In this document: one piece after another, positions 19,045 through 29,400 of the stretch
How the letters are laid out: every line of letters begins with the position of its first letter
Numbering within the stretch: position 1 is the first letter of the stretch
Assembly (NCBI GenBank): GCA_030437565.1
Contig: CP129291.1
Coordinates: 372,001-436,000, forward strand
From: Terrilactibacillus sp. S3-3
GTDB lineage: Bacteria > Bacillota > Bacilli > Bacillales > Sporolactobacillaceae
Reading direction: 5' to 3'
Length of the DNA: 64,000 nucleotides
Translations under genes and position numbers: made by a program
Notes under the pieces: model-generated
Database searches by the model: none
Told to the model about the DNA's origin: nothing
Seen by the model: the letters and a program-made list of their open reading frames with translations, nothing else

Positions 19045-20507
19045 TTGCCGAAAGTTCAGATTTCCGAAGCGTACAAGCTGTATAGTCAATTTCTGCAGAA
19101 AAAAAGGCCGTTAATCAGGCGCTGTCTCAACTGGAAGCAGGCATGAATGACTTTTGCCAAATGCAATCGTTTACAGGGAAAGCTGCCGACAGCGTCAAAG
19201 CGTACTTGAAAGAAGTGCACGGGCCGCTGATTAAAGGGCTGATGCAGGCCGGCGACGCGCTGCAGCAGGAATACAAAAAGATGCTGGATGATTTCCAGCA
19301 TCATGTCGATAATGCTCCCGATGCCGTGATCCGGGAGGAACATCTGGAATCGGTCAACAGCGATCTGCGCAGCCTGCAGCAGCAATTTGAATCCATTTAC
19401 CGGGAGATGGCGGCGGATGTCCAGGAGGCGGGCGATGTCGCCGACTTTGCCGTGCCCTCTCCGGGGCAGGTCTCGTCGGAAATCGAAAACAGGGAGCATG
19501 AGGTTCAGCAATTAAAACAAAAGTTTTCCGTTTTTTTTGCCGCCGCCGGCCAAACGGGCGACGCCAAGGCGCTGCTCAGCGCCGTCGAACAGGCGATGGC
19601 TAACATAAAAAAAAGCAGTACAGCTTGACCTTTGGCAGCGATTCATTCTACAAGCCGGGCGCTTTTTCGAAGACTGCCGCCGGCCAAACACTGGCCAGCT
19701 TGACCGAAGCCGGTGAACAGGCGGGACTCGGCGGTTCCCCGAATGTGATCGTGGACGGGACGAAAATGATTGTCAAATATTCTGTGCTGGGAATGAAAAC
19801 AATCCCCGCCGGGCTGGCCAGAATGAAAGGCCTCAAGATGAAAAAAGTGGGTGACTATATTTATATTACCGGCGAGAGAAAATGGATGGAACTCTATTTG
19901 GATCGCTACGGAAAATCAGGCAAACACCAATTGTTTAATACAAGCCTGACCAGCGGCCAGGCGGTACGGATCAGCAAGAGAAAAGTGAACGGCCAACTTC
20001 AGCTTAGACCTCAAGGCGACTATTTAATTCAAGAATCAAAAGATGTTAAAAACTATTTGACAAAAAACAAGTTCAAAGTTTTCGGTAGCGGGGTTTAAAA
20101 GCAGCAGCCTCAATAGTAACTGGGACTTTGTGAAAAAAGAAAACTGGACGAAATTAGGCGCGGCCGGCAAATATGTCAAAGGAGCCGGCATCGTTGGCAC
20201 CGGCTTGACGGTTTATTCGGATGTTGAGAAGTACAGCAAAAAAACCCCAACTCCTGTCAATTTTATGAAAATGTCGACAGATATCGGCGTCGATCTTACC
20301 GCAGGCGCCACGGCGACGGGCGTGGGTGCAGCCGTTGGCGCTGCTTTTCTTGGCCCAGTTGGCGCTGTAGTTGGTGCGGCTGCAGGAGCTTTTGCAAGCT
20401 GGTTGCTTTATCGTAAATTTGGTAAATTAGGAAATAAAAGTATAACCGGTTTAGCAAAAGAGACCCTTAACAAGGAAGATCAAAAAATCACGTCATGGCT
20501 GAAATAA
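19045..20507 (+). CDS. LXG-domain T7SS toxin with glycine-zipper tail
   Basis: TTG 19045 follows AAGGAGGG. The corrected protein has about 487 residues. Residues about 1-190 are the LXG-type helical export domain: PKVQISEAYKLYSQFL, and FTGKAADSVKAYLKEVHGPL as the family core. Residues about 195-350 form a middle domain (VIVDGTKMIVKYSVLG). The tail, residues about 420-460, is hydrophobic and glycine-rich: ATGVGAAVGAAFLGPVG, then AVVGAAAGAFASWLLY, a GxxxG glycine zipper. No nuclease, deaminase or NADase motif is seen. The tail resembles membrane-acting LXG toxins such as streptococcal TelE in style. Frame changes near 19105, 19627 and 20097. Immunity candidate follows 25 bp later. Confidence 0.75.
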
Positions 20508-20532
20508 AAAGTGAAGATGAGAGGAGCTAGCG

Positions 20533-21401
20533 ATGAAGCCATTAAAAGCATTTCCGGAGAGAGATTTTGAGTTTTTTAGAAGTAGCATTACATCTGGGCG
20601 GCTGAATCCGGTGCGGCTGGGGAAGATATTATGGAGTTTCTCGGCATTATCACTTTTGGGAACATTTGGAAGTTCGGAATTAACGATGATTAAAGAATTG
20701 AAAGACGTCTGGCACCCCTTTCTTGTTTTTCAAGAGTTGTCCTTAATTCTATTAGGCGGACTCTCTTTATTTTTTTTTTTAGGAAAATCTGTTTAAAATT
20801 TCAAAGGCTTCAGATGCTGGTACTTGTTTTAATTGCACTAAAAATGTCTTTTGACATGACGTTTAGTGTTTTTGTTGCTTTAAAAGAACAAAAACCGTTA
20901 TTTCCATTCGGAGCAGCTGTCCTTATATATACATTAGGAAGTATGTTTATTTTCTTAGCTTCTCTATTTCGGGCGTACCGTCTGCTGGAAAAAGGCGAAT
21001 TCAGAAGAAACGGAAGAGGATTATTAGGGAGGCAGTACAGTGAGAGCTGGTCAAATTTTTCGGCCATTTTACCGTTCGCTCTTATGGGGGTGGTTCTAGG
21101 AGGCATTGCAATGTTCTTTTTGGGTTCATTAGGTGAGACAATTATTATTGCTGCGATAACGCTGTTAATGTCTTTAATTATTTACTCTGTAGGTGTTACT
21201 GAATTTATCTTTGTGATGTACTGTAAAATCCGCTTTCCGTCGTTCAATATCACGCCCAAGCAGCAGGTGAAGATTGACAAAGAAGATAAGGAGTTTGATG
21301 ACTACTTGGATCGATTAGAACGGGAAGGAGACGAAAGGATCAAGCGGGAGATAAAGGAAGAAAAGGCTAAAAAGCGGTCAAAAAAAAGACGCCGTTTATG
21401 A
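20533..21401 (+). CDS. Polytopic membrane protein, candidate immunity protein 1
   Basis: About 289 residues after one frame correction in the T-run near 20780. It has about six hydrophobic segments (for example LSLILLGGLSLFF and AILPFALMGVVLGGIAMFFL) and a long, very charged C-terminal helix (ERIKREIKEEKAKKRSKK). GAGGAG leads ATG 20533. It directly follows the glycine-zipper toxin, and a membrane-embedded immunity protein is what a pore-forming toxin would need. No family name is known to me. A close paralogue lies at 21722. Confidence 0.6.
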
Positions 21402-21437
21402 AAAGATAATGATGCCTTCATCGTTTGACTCGATTTT

Positions 21438-21703
21438 ATCCTGCCAGCGGTCAGCAAAGATTTGAAAATCACAATGGACATTGGCGTCGACCTAGGTACG
21501 AGCGCCACGGCGGCGGGAATTGGGGCCGTGGCGGGTTCGCTTGTTTTGGGACCGGTAGGAACTGTAGTTGGTGCGGCTGCAGGAGCTTTGCAAGCTGGTT
21601 GCTTTATCGTAAATTTGGTAAATTAGGAAATAAAAGTATAACCGGTTTAGCAAAAGATACCCTCCACAAGGAAGATCAAAAAATCGCGTCGTGGCTGAAA
21701 TGA
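21438..21703 (+). pseudogene. Orphan toxin C-terminal tail (second copy)
   Basis: The segment repeats the last part of the LXG toxin: DIGVDLGTSATAAGIGAVAG, then VLGPVGTVVGAAAGA, then LLYRKFGKLGNKSITGLAK. No LXG export domain or start region precedes it. One T is missing at about 21588 relative to copy 1, shifting the frame. The upstream zipper half is diverged, while the last 40 codons are nearly identical to copy 1. It looks like an orphan tail of the kind that can recombine into the full-length toxin. Confidence 0.75.
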
Positions 21704-21721
21704 AGAAGAAAGGAGATTGTG

Positions 21722-22610
21722 ATGAAAGCAATAAAAGCATTAAAAGTATTTCCAGAGAGAGATTTTGAGTTTTTTAGAAACGGGATTACATCCGGACGGC
21801 TGAATCCGGTACGGATGGGGAAAGCTCAATGGGTTTTTCCCTTCCTGTCTCTTGTAGGAGCCTACGGAAGTACAGAATTAACCGTGATTAAAGAATTGAA
21901 AGATACCTGGTATCCTTTTCTCGTTTTTCAGAGAGTGTCTTTAATTATATTAGGCGGACTATCTTTATTATTTTTTTTCAGGAAAATCTGTTTAAAGTTT
22001 CAAAGGTTTCAGATGCTGGTGCTTGTTTTCAGCGCGCTTAAAGCGCCTTTTGATCTGACGTTTATGGCCTTTGTTGTTTTAAAGACAGATGATGCCTTTT
22101 TTTTCATTTGGAATATCTATCTTCATATATCTATTAGGGAGTACATTCGTTTTTGGGGGCTCTTTATTCCGGGCATACCGTCTGCTGGAAAAAGGCGCGT
22201 TCAGAAGAAACGGTAGCGGATTATTAGGGAGGCAGTACAGCGAAGGCTGGTCCAGTTTCTCGACCATTTTACCGATTGCTTTCATTGCTGTCCTTTTGGG
22301 CGGTCTAATTATGTCTTTTTTAGGTTCATTTGGTGAGACCATTATTATTGTTTCTCTTACACTTATAATGTCGTTCTTGATGTATTCTGTGGCGGTCACT
22401 GAATTTATCTTTGTGCTGTACTGTAAAATCCGCTTTCCGTCGTTCAATATCACGCCCAAGCAGCAGGTGAAGATTGACAAAGAAGATAGGGAATTTGATG
22501 AGGATTTGAAGCGGTTGGAACGGGAAGAAGACGAAAGAATCAAGCGGCTGATAAAGGAAGAAAAGGCGGAAAAGGCGAAACGACGGGAAAAAAAAAGACG
22601 CCGTTTATGA
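21722..22610 (+). CDS. Polytopic membrane protein, candidate immunity protein 2
   Basis: Close paralogue of the protein at 20533: it shares PERDFEFFR, the SGRLNPVR segment, AYRLLEKG, FRRNG.GLLGRQYSE and the identical patch EFIFV.YCKIRFPSFNITPK, but differs in the membrane segments in between. Differences concentrated in the membrane part suggest specificity for a different toxin tail. ATG 21722 lies seven bases after AAGGAG. A frame change near 22100 splits it. Its partner is the orphan tail just upstream. Confidence 0.6.
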
Positions 22611-22754
22611 AAAGAGAATGACGCCCTCATCGCCTAACTTTTTTTATTGCCAGCAAAGACGCAAAGATCACACGGACATCGGTGCTGGCCCGGCGGCGGT
22701 TACCGTAACAAAGGCAGCACCAATCAAAAAAAAAAGAAAAAATGAAAGAAGACG
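22611..22754 (+). pseudogene. Trace of a third toxin-tail copy
   Basis: The sequence right after immunity copy 2 (22600-22640) matches the sequence right after immunity copy 1 (21390-21440). It continues with GCAAAGATCACACGGACATC, comparable to the start of the orphan tail at 21455, then decays. I read this as the stub of a third repeat of the tail plus immunity block. Confidence 0.4.
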
Positions 22755-22787
22755 TTGACTGTGGGCGTTAGAGAGGGTTCGCTGCGG

Positions 22788-23215
22788 ATGCTGAATCTTG
22801 TTAGTCAAACAGTGATTGCAGTGAAGAAAAACTGGGCCAAAGAAGCGGAGGGCCTGCGGCAAATGGCACTTGCTGTCGGCGTGTATCCAAATGGGCCGCT
22901 GATCATGACGATAGCGGACGTGAAAAATGAGCCGGACTTTAGGCAATACACGTTCTTTCTGCCGTTAAGCTCCGTTATCGATCCGGTTGATGACAGCTCC
23001 ATTCGTTTTTATGATGAGCTGTTCATTGAACGGGCCCTTGTTGTTCGTCATTATGATGAAGAGGAACCTTTCTCCAATGCTTACGGCTTTTGCGGGAAGC
23101 GGCCGAAAAACATCGTATGAAGCTTGCTCAACCTTTTTATCATTTTTGTTTAGAAGCGGATGGTGACTGGTTTTTCGATATCTACGCACCGGTGGCAGGG
23201 GAGGCGAAAAAATGA
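22788..23215 (+). CDS. DUF5085-like T7SS-associated protein 1
   Basis: About 142 residues after correcting one frame change near 23085; the corrected C-terminus is WFFDIYAPVAGEAKK. Segments such as PNGPLIMTIADV and YTFFLPLSSVID parallel the protein at 23686, so the two are paralogues. DUF5085-type proteins are small proteins, with a fold predicted to resemble effector-binding domains, found beside LXG toxin genes in bacilli. The stop overlaps the next start by ATGA. GAGAGGG at 22771 supports ATG 22788; an upstream TTG at 22755 is possible. Confidence 0.55.
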
Positions 23216-23655
23216 TCATTGAAAATGAAAGGATTGCCTGCCGAAATATCATCTCCAAGCGTTACGACATTAATTATCGGGAATTAGAGGCAGCAAGAAA
23301 TGATTTTTTGCAGTGGATCAGCAACATGCGGCTCACTCCCAACGGCAACCTATTTTATTCATTAAACAATGTGCCTAACGATGGCCGGATAAAAATCGAA
23401 CTGTTTGCCGGCGTGCGTGAAGATGATGTTCGGGGGGATAAGGATTTTTCGTTTCGTAGTTATTTTGCTGTCGATAATATGCTGATGACGTATTTCTCAG
23501 GCAACGTTGAAAGGTTAACAGAAAAAGCTTACATCGAACTTCTGAATTTTATGGAGGACAATGAACTGGAAATGGCATCGCCGTTTTTTTTTTTCATTTT
23601 TTTTAAGGGTGACGCTGCTTTCCCATATGTGGAAATAAAAGTGGGAGTTCAATAA
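23212..23655 (+). CDS. DUF5085 family protein 2
   Basis: A 147-residue protein matching the DUF5085 layout: MIIENERIACRNIISKRYDI, FYSLNNVPNDGRIKIELF, FRSYFAVDNMLMTYFSGN and a C-terminal VEIKVGV. Such proteins are associated with T7SS LXG loci; the function is unknown, possibly chaperone or adaptor. A long T-run at 23585-23610 gives FFFFIFF and may be lengthened by error. It is translationally coupled to the preceding gene. Confidence 0.7.
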   Translation: MIIENERIACRNIISKRYDINYRELEAARNDFLQWISNMRLTPNGNLFYSLNNVPNDGRIKIELFAGVREDDVRGDKDFSFRSYFAVDNMLMTYFSGNVERLTEKAYIELLNFMEDNELEMASPFFFFIFFKGDAAFPYVEIKVGVQ

Positions 23656-23685
23656 ATTAATAATACAAGGCAAGGAGGAGAGAGC

Positions 23686-24207
23686 GTGATTAGAAGAGCG
23701 TCGCTTGTCTTATTTAATGTGCTTTGCTGTACGAATACGCTGCTGCCGAATGACAGATGGCTGGAAAAAACAGAGGAACTAAAGCAATTAGCTGTCAGGC
23801 AGGGGCTTTATCCTGTCAGCCTGCCGGTGATCAGGACAGATGCGGCATTGTCTAAAACGAACACAAAGACATGCCATTTTTATCTTCCCCTAAATGGCAT
23901 ACTGAACATGGACGGAGAGGGAAATGTCAGTTTTAGGGACGCCCTGATTATTGGGTCAACTTTAATGTTGAGCCATTTTGAGGAGGAAAAGCTCTTTTCG
24001 GCTTCTTATCGTGAATTGAAAGATTACGCCGGCTGTCATGGGTTGAAACTTTCATCCCGCCGCTATCATGTGATGCGAGAAATATCGGGGGAATGGATAA
24101 CTGAGATTCATATTCCTATCGAAAATGAGAAATTAAGGAGAGAAAATTCAGAAGTTCAGTCGAATATTGGTAAGAAAGTCCCTGAAAATTTGTCGAAAAT
24201 TGTCTAA
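23686..24207 (+). CDS. DUF5085-like T7SS-associated protein 3
   Basis: A 173-residue protein starting at GTG 23686 after AAGGAGGAG. It resembles the first of the trio (WLEKTEELKQLAVRQGLYPV compared with AEGLRQMALAVGVYP). Its last 13 codons lie inside the direct repeat that starts at 24166, so copy 1 of that repeat carries a stub of this gene. The function is unknown. Confidence 0.6.
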   Translation: MIRRASLVLFNVLCCTNTLLPNDRWLEKTEELKQLAVRQGLYPVSLPVIRTDAALSKTNTKTCHFYLPLNGILNMDGEGNVSFRDALIIGSTLMLSHFEEEKLFSASYRELKDYAGCHGLKLSSRRYHVMREISGEWITEIHIPIENEKLRRENSEVQSNIGKKVPENLSKIV

Positions 24208-24459
24208 TTGCCAATAAAAAACCATATTGTGGCAAAAAAAAAACAGGTATTTCTTATGTTTTTTTTGGGGAGCTGAAATCTTTATAATAGAAGTGATAAT
24301 ATTAGGAAAAAGTTTACACATTAGGATATTAAATGGGGGCCATTGTACCTACTATATTTTTAATATTTCGAAATCACTGTTAAGAAATTGTAAAGAGCAG
24401 GCTTGGGAATCACACTTTTTATAAGTGGATTTACTATATATTTTTGGGAGGTTTTGTAA

Positions 24460-24753
24460 ATGGCAGGACAAATCAGGCTTACACCGGAGGAGCTGCGCAG
24501 CTTTGCGGCAAAATACGGACAAGAGGCGGCCAACACCGGGGAACTCATCGGCCGGCTGGATGGGATGATCAATGAACTGGCGCAAGTATGGGAAGGGGCG
24601 TCGAGCCGGGCATTCAAAGATCAATATGAACGGCTGAGACCGTCTTTTCAACAAATGCAGCAGCTGCTCGAAGACATCGATGCTCAACTCGCTAAGACGG
24701 CTAATACTCTGGAAGAAACCGACGAACACATTGCAGGCCAAATCAACGGCTAA
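24460..24753 (+). CDS. esxA: WXG100 protein EsxA (YukE), intact copy
   Basis: A 97-residue helical hairpin protein with the WXG turn as VWEGASSRAF and the C-terminal export signal YxxxD/E-like stretch near LEETDEHIAG. WXG100 proteins are secreted as dimers by the T7SS and are needed for its activity. GGGAGG leads ATG 24460. It is the first gene of the secretion operon, separated from yukD by a terminator, which would give more esxA transcript than machine transcript. Confidence 0.93.
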   Translation: MAGQIRLTPEELRSFAAKYGQEAANTGELIGRLDGMINELAQVWEGASSRAFKDQYERLRPSFQQMQQLLEDIDAQLAKTANTLEETDEHIAGQING

Positions 24754-24771
24754 ACAAGCAAACAGGGGATA

Positions 24772-24803
24772 CCGAAGCTCCCGCCGCGGGGCTTCGGTCT
24801 TTC
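24772..24803 (+). terminator. Terminator between esxA and yukD
   Basis: CCGAAGC pairs with GCTTCGG around a GC-rich loop, then TCTTT. It probably acts as a partial terminator, as esxA needs higher expression than the membrane machine. Confidence 0.7.
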
Positions 24804-24824
24804 AAATGGAGTGAAAAAAAAGCG

Positions 24825-25064
24825 ATGTACATCGATATCACTGTTGATTTAACACGCTATCGGCAAACAACTCTTGATCTTAGGGTTTCTGATCGCCAGC
24901 CGGTCAAACAGCTGGTGCAAACCGTCTGGAAGATCGCCGGAATAAAATCAATGCCCAGGCCGGGTTATTGGGTACGGGTCGAAAATAAGTCACAAATGAT
25001 CCGGGGTTTTGACATATTAAAAGACAAAGAGATAGCAAATGGCGATAAACTAATGATCTTGTGA
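24825..25064 (+). CDS. yukD: Ubiquitin-like T7SS protein YukD (EsaB)
   Basis: A 79-residue protein with beta-grasp pattern: MYIDITVDLTRYRQTTLDLR, then the C-terminal DILKDKEIANGDKLMIL typical of YukD/EsaB. It is cytoplasmic and needed for T7 secretion, though not a conjugated ubiquitin. The gene is intact and lies 12 bp before essB. Confidence 0.9.
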   Translation: MYIDITVDLTRYRQTTLDLRVSDRQPVKQLVQTVWKIAGIKSMPRPGYWVRVENKSQMIRGFDILKDKEIANGDKLMIL

Positions 25065-25076
25065 AGGGGAAAAAGG

Positions 25077-26385
25077 ATGGCACAACAGAGAGTTTTTTTT
25101 TTCAGACAAAATTAGAAGCAAGTGTGAAGCAAGAGGATCGCCGTCACACCCTGGTCTTTCAAAGGGCGAAAATTCCTTTGCGCCATGTGGAAGAACTGGG
25201 CGTTTTGCAAAGCATAAATGATGGGATCTCAAGGCAGGTCGAGACAACCGAAGATGAAATTATCATAACGGCACAAGCGGATCCTGAGTTGCAGCCTTTT
25301 TTCAAATTGAACAATGAACCCTATATTGAAAAACTCATTTTTGCCGGCAATCTGGTTCACTTTTTTGAGACCGACACCTATTCCCGGATCATACCCATCT
25401 GTTTTCCCGAAAATCTTTATTTTTCTGCCGGGCTCGAGCCCGTTTTTTCTTCATTATGGCGTGAAAGACAGTTTGCCTCCAATTGAATACCAGGCAGAGG
25501 AAGTGCTGAAAGATGTAAAGGCCGTTCTCGCTGTCTTGTTCGATCCGGCCCATTCGTTTGATACATATGTGAAATTTGATTTTGCCACAAAAAAAACGAT
25601 ACCCCTTGTTAAAAAAAATTTTTTCAATGCAAGGATTTTAAGGCGCTGGCTGCATGTCTTGCCGTTGAAAAAGCGAAGGAGATTGCCGAAGAGAAACAAA
25701 GTGTTCGTGTCTCCAAAAAGAAAAATCTGGTAAAAAACGGGCTGCTTGTAGCGAGTGTGGCCGTCATTATACCGCTCATTTTTTTGACCGTTTTTGCCTA
25801 TGTGATTAAGCTGCCGCGTGAAAACGTATTCCAAACCAGCCACGAACTCTTTCTTGAAAACCAGTACAGCGATGTGGCGACGGCACTAAAGCCGGTGGCG
25901 ATCAATGATATGCCGAAAGTTGTCCGCTATGAACTCGCGTACTCTTACGTGAAAAATGAATCCTTGACGGACGGCGAACGCAGCAATGCTTTGAAAAGAC
26001 TGACCCTGCAAAGCAATCCGCTTTATTTTAAATACTGGATTCAGAACGGGCGCGGCGATGAATCGGGAGCCCTTGATACGGCTAGATCGCTGAATGATCT
26101 GGATCTGGATCTGACGATCTTCGCCTTGATAAAAGAGAAACAAGCTGTGATCGAAAACTTATCCATGGATGGAAAAGAAAAAGAGAAAAAGCTGCAAGAC
26201 ATCGAGTCCGTGCTCAGCCAATATGAAAGCAAGCTGAAGAAGAATCAGGCAGCCGGAACAAACAGCGGCGCGGCCAATGCACAAAACACGCAAGCGGCAT
26301 CTTCACAAAAGGATAAGAAAGCATCGAAAGATCAAAAAAAAAGGCAAATGATAAAGCAACGGAAAAAAAGGATAGCGGTCAATAA
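25077..26385 (+). CDS. essB: T7SS membrane protein EssB (YukC)
   Basis: About 436 residues: an N-terminal cytoplasmic pseudokinase-like domain (RHTLVFQRAKIPLRHVEELG), one membrane helix near residue 220 (LLVASVAVIIPLIFLTVFAY), and an extracytoplasmic helical domain. It is a core subunit of the secretion membrane complex, contacting EssC. Frame changes near 25100 (T-run), 25465, 25635 and 26340; correcting the last gives a stop at 26385 instead of 26404. Located in the canonical yukD-yukC-yukB order. Confidence 0.9.
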
Positions 26386-26429
26386 ATACCGGATGCCGGT
26401 GTAAAGTCTTTCGCTGGAGGGGAGATTTC

Positions 26430-29400
26430 TTGGAAAAACTTTGGTTATTTACAGACGAACATTATCAGCTGATTGATTTGCATCCTTTTCATAATGAAGA
26501 CGTGACGATTGGCAGCCGATTGAAAGATACGTTCACCATCCCGTTTCAATTGGATGTCGAACTGGTTTTGAAATGGAGCTATAGCCAAAAAAGATGACCC
26601 TGATCCATGGCGATGATCAGACTGCTTTGGTCGATAATGAACGCCTGCTTTTTCATGATGAAAAAAATAAGCCGCTTACGTTTGTTTTTCAAGAGGGGCA
26701 AGCAGACTGGGTGCCCATCAGTTTTTATATTGGGAACAAGCTCCAGGTGACAGGGTCTTCATCCGATCTGGCGACGTTTTCATTCCCTAGGTATGAAGAC
26801 GACCAGGGATTTTTGCTCGACAAGGAAAGAGAGAAATGGTGCCTGCTGCCTTATTCGGAGACGATGCCGGTCTATGTAAACGGCGAGCGGATTTACGGAG
26901 CCTTTCCCCTTGAAATCGGCGATGTTTTTTCCTGGGGGCTGAATGAATGGACACTGAAAACAGCAGACGTGGTCGAATTGTTAACAGATGAAACCTATCA
27001 AACCGAATTGCCGCTGATCCGCCGGCCAAGAACCATGCTCGCCGACAAATACCCAAATTATCAGCGCATGCCGCGCTTAGTATACGAGCGGCCCGAACAA
27101 GAGTGAAGTTTTCCTGGCCGACGGATTCGGAAAAAGATAATCGCCATAATTTATGGGTGATGGTCTTGCCGCCGCTCGTGATGATGATTGTCATGGTCGT
27201 TGTCGCGATCGTTCAGCCAAGAGGTATCTACGTGATCATTTCTGTCTTCATGTTTGTGACAACACTGGTCACTTCCACTTACCAATATATAAGGGAATCG
27301 AAACAGCTGAAAACACGCCGAAAAGAGCGCAAGACAAATTACACCAACTATTTGCGGGAAAAGCGGGAAGTGCTGCATCAATTATATGAAAAACAAAAAT
27401 TTGTGCTTCATTATCAGTTTCCGGGAACCGCAACACTAAAAGAATTAACCCGTCAACTGAGCCCGCGTATTTGGGAACGAAGCCGGGCGGATGCCGATTT
27501 TTTAGAAATCCGGCTGGGAACAGCGACCCTGCCTGCCGATTACGAGATTCAGGGCAGCGAACAGGAGCTTGCCAACCGTTCTTTTGATGAACTTAAAAGA
27601 AGCAAAGATCATTGTCGATCATTATCGTCAAGTGCCGGGGATTCCCTTAACCATTCGGCTGCTCGATGGTCCTTTGGGGGTTGTTGGAAAACATTCGATC
27701 ATCCGGACGGCCGTTCAGCAAATGATCATGCAGCTGGCCTTTTTTCATAGCTATCATGATTTGCGCTTCGTTATTCTTTTTGACGAAGAAGACTATGGGG
27801 AATGGGAATGGCTGAAATGGCTGCCGCACTTGAAAAGCCTGCATACTCATGGCCGAAACCTGATCTACAATGAACAAACCAGGGATCAATTGCTGTCCGG
27901 TATCTATGACCTGTTAAAGGAAAGAGAACATACGGAAAAATCGACAAAAAACTGTTCCTCCCTCATCTCGTTTTTATTGTGGCTTCAGACAAATTGATTC
28001 ATGAACATGGCATTGTCGAGTACCTCAATCGAAATTGTGCCGGCATCGGTGCGGGAGCCATTTTTCTGGCAAAAACGAAAGAAAGATAATTAACCCGAAA
28101 ATATCTCTTCGGTTGTCCGTTATATCAATGAGCAAGAAGGGGATATTCTGATCCTTAATAAAGTGGCGAACGGCCGGACATTCCGGCTCGATCCTTTTAC
28201 GAGAGAGGGAAATGAAGCTTTTGCCCGCCGCCTTGCTTCGCTCAATCACCACACCGGCTTTATCAATTCAATTCCGGAAAATGTCACTTTTCTTGAGATG
28301 ATGGGGGCGGAAGATGTTGAGGAACTGCATATTCGCGATCGCTGGGCGGCGGGTGACCCGATCAAATCATTAGCTGTACCGATCGGGCTGCGAAGCAAGA
28401 CCGACAGGCTTGAATTAAACCTGCATGAGAAAGCGCATGGGCCGCACGGACTGCTGGCAGGAACGACGGGATCCGGAAAAAGCGAAACTGCTGCAAGCCT
28501 ACATTCTCTCACTTGTCGTTAACTTTCATCCGCATGATGTGGCTTTTTTGCTGATCGACTTTAAAGGCGGGGGAATGGCGCAGCTCTTTAATAACTTCCC
28601 CATTTGCTGGCCACCATGACAAATATCAACGATGAAGATAATTTCAGCGAGCGGGCACTCGCGGCGATTAAAAGTGAGTCGATCCGGCGGCAAAAATTAT
28701 TTTCCAAATACAATATCAATCACATTGACGACTATCAATTATTGTACAGGCAAGGCAAAGTGGCAACCCCGCTGCCGCACTTGTTTATTATCTCGGATGA
28801 GTTTGCGGAGCTGAAGCGCGAGGAACCCGATTTTATCAGGGAACTGGTTTCGGCGGCGCGAATCGGCCGCAGCCTGGGCATGCATTTGATTCTTGCCACA
28901 CAGAAACCGGCCGGTGTTGTCGATGATCAAATCCGCAGCAATTCGCGGTTCAGAATTTGTTTGCGCGTGCAGGATAGCGCGGATAGCAATGATATTTTAG
29001 GCAACGGCGACGCGGCCGAATTGAAGCAAGTCGGCCGCGGGTACCTTCAAGTCGGCAACAATGAAATTTATGAATTATTTCAGTCGGCCTGAGCGGGGCG
29101 CCTTATCAAAAGAATATTTATACGTCCGAAGACGATGTATTTTATGTGAAAGATACGGGCGTGTACCCGATTTCCGACGTTCATGCCAAGGCGGATGTTC
29201 AGGAAAAAAAGGAAACGGAACTGGATGCTATTATTCGGAACATCGCCGATATTTATCAACAAATGGGACTGAAGCGTTTGAAAAGCCCTTGGCTGCCGCC
29301 TTTGCCGGCCCGGCTCGTTCGTCCGGAAGAAACAAAAAAGAAGAGACAGCAGCCGATGTTTTTGCTTTCGGACTCGCCGATCATCCGGAAAAGCAGTTGC

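Larger units (their letters stand above)
24166..24803 (+). repeat. Direct repeat, copy 2: esxA gene with its upstream region
   Basis: Counterpart of 17662-18290. It includes the 3' end of the DUF5085-like gene, a leader of about 240 bp, the intact esxA gene and its terminator. Here it is in the natural context, immediately upstream of the secretion machine genes, so it is probably the parent copy. Confidence 0.9.
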
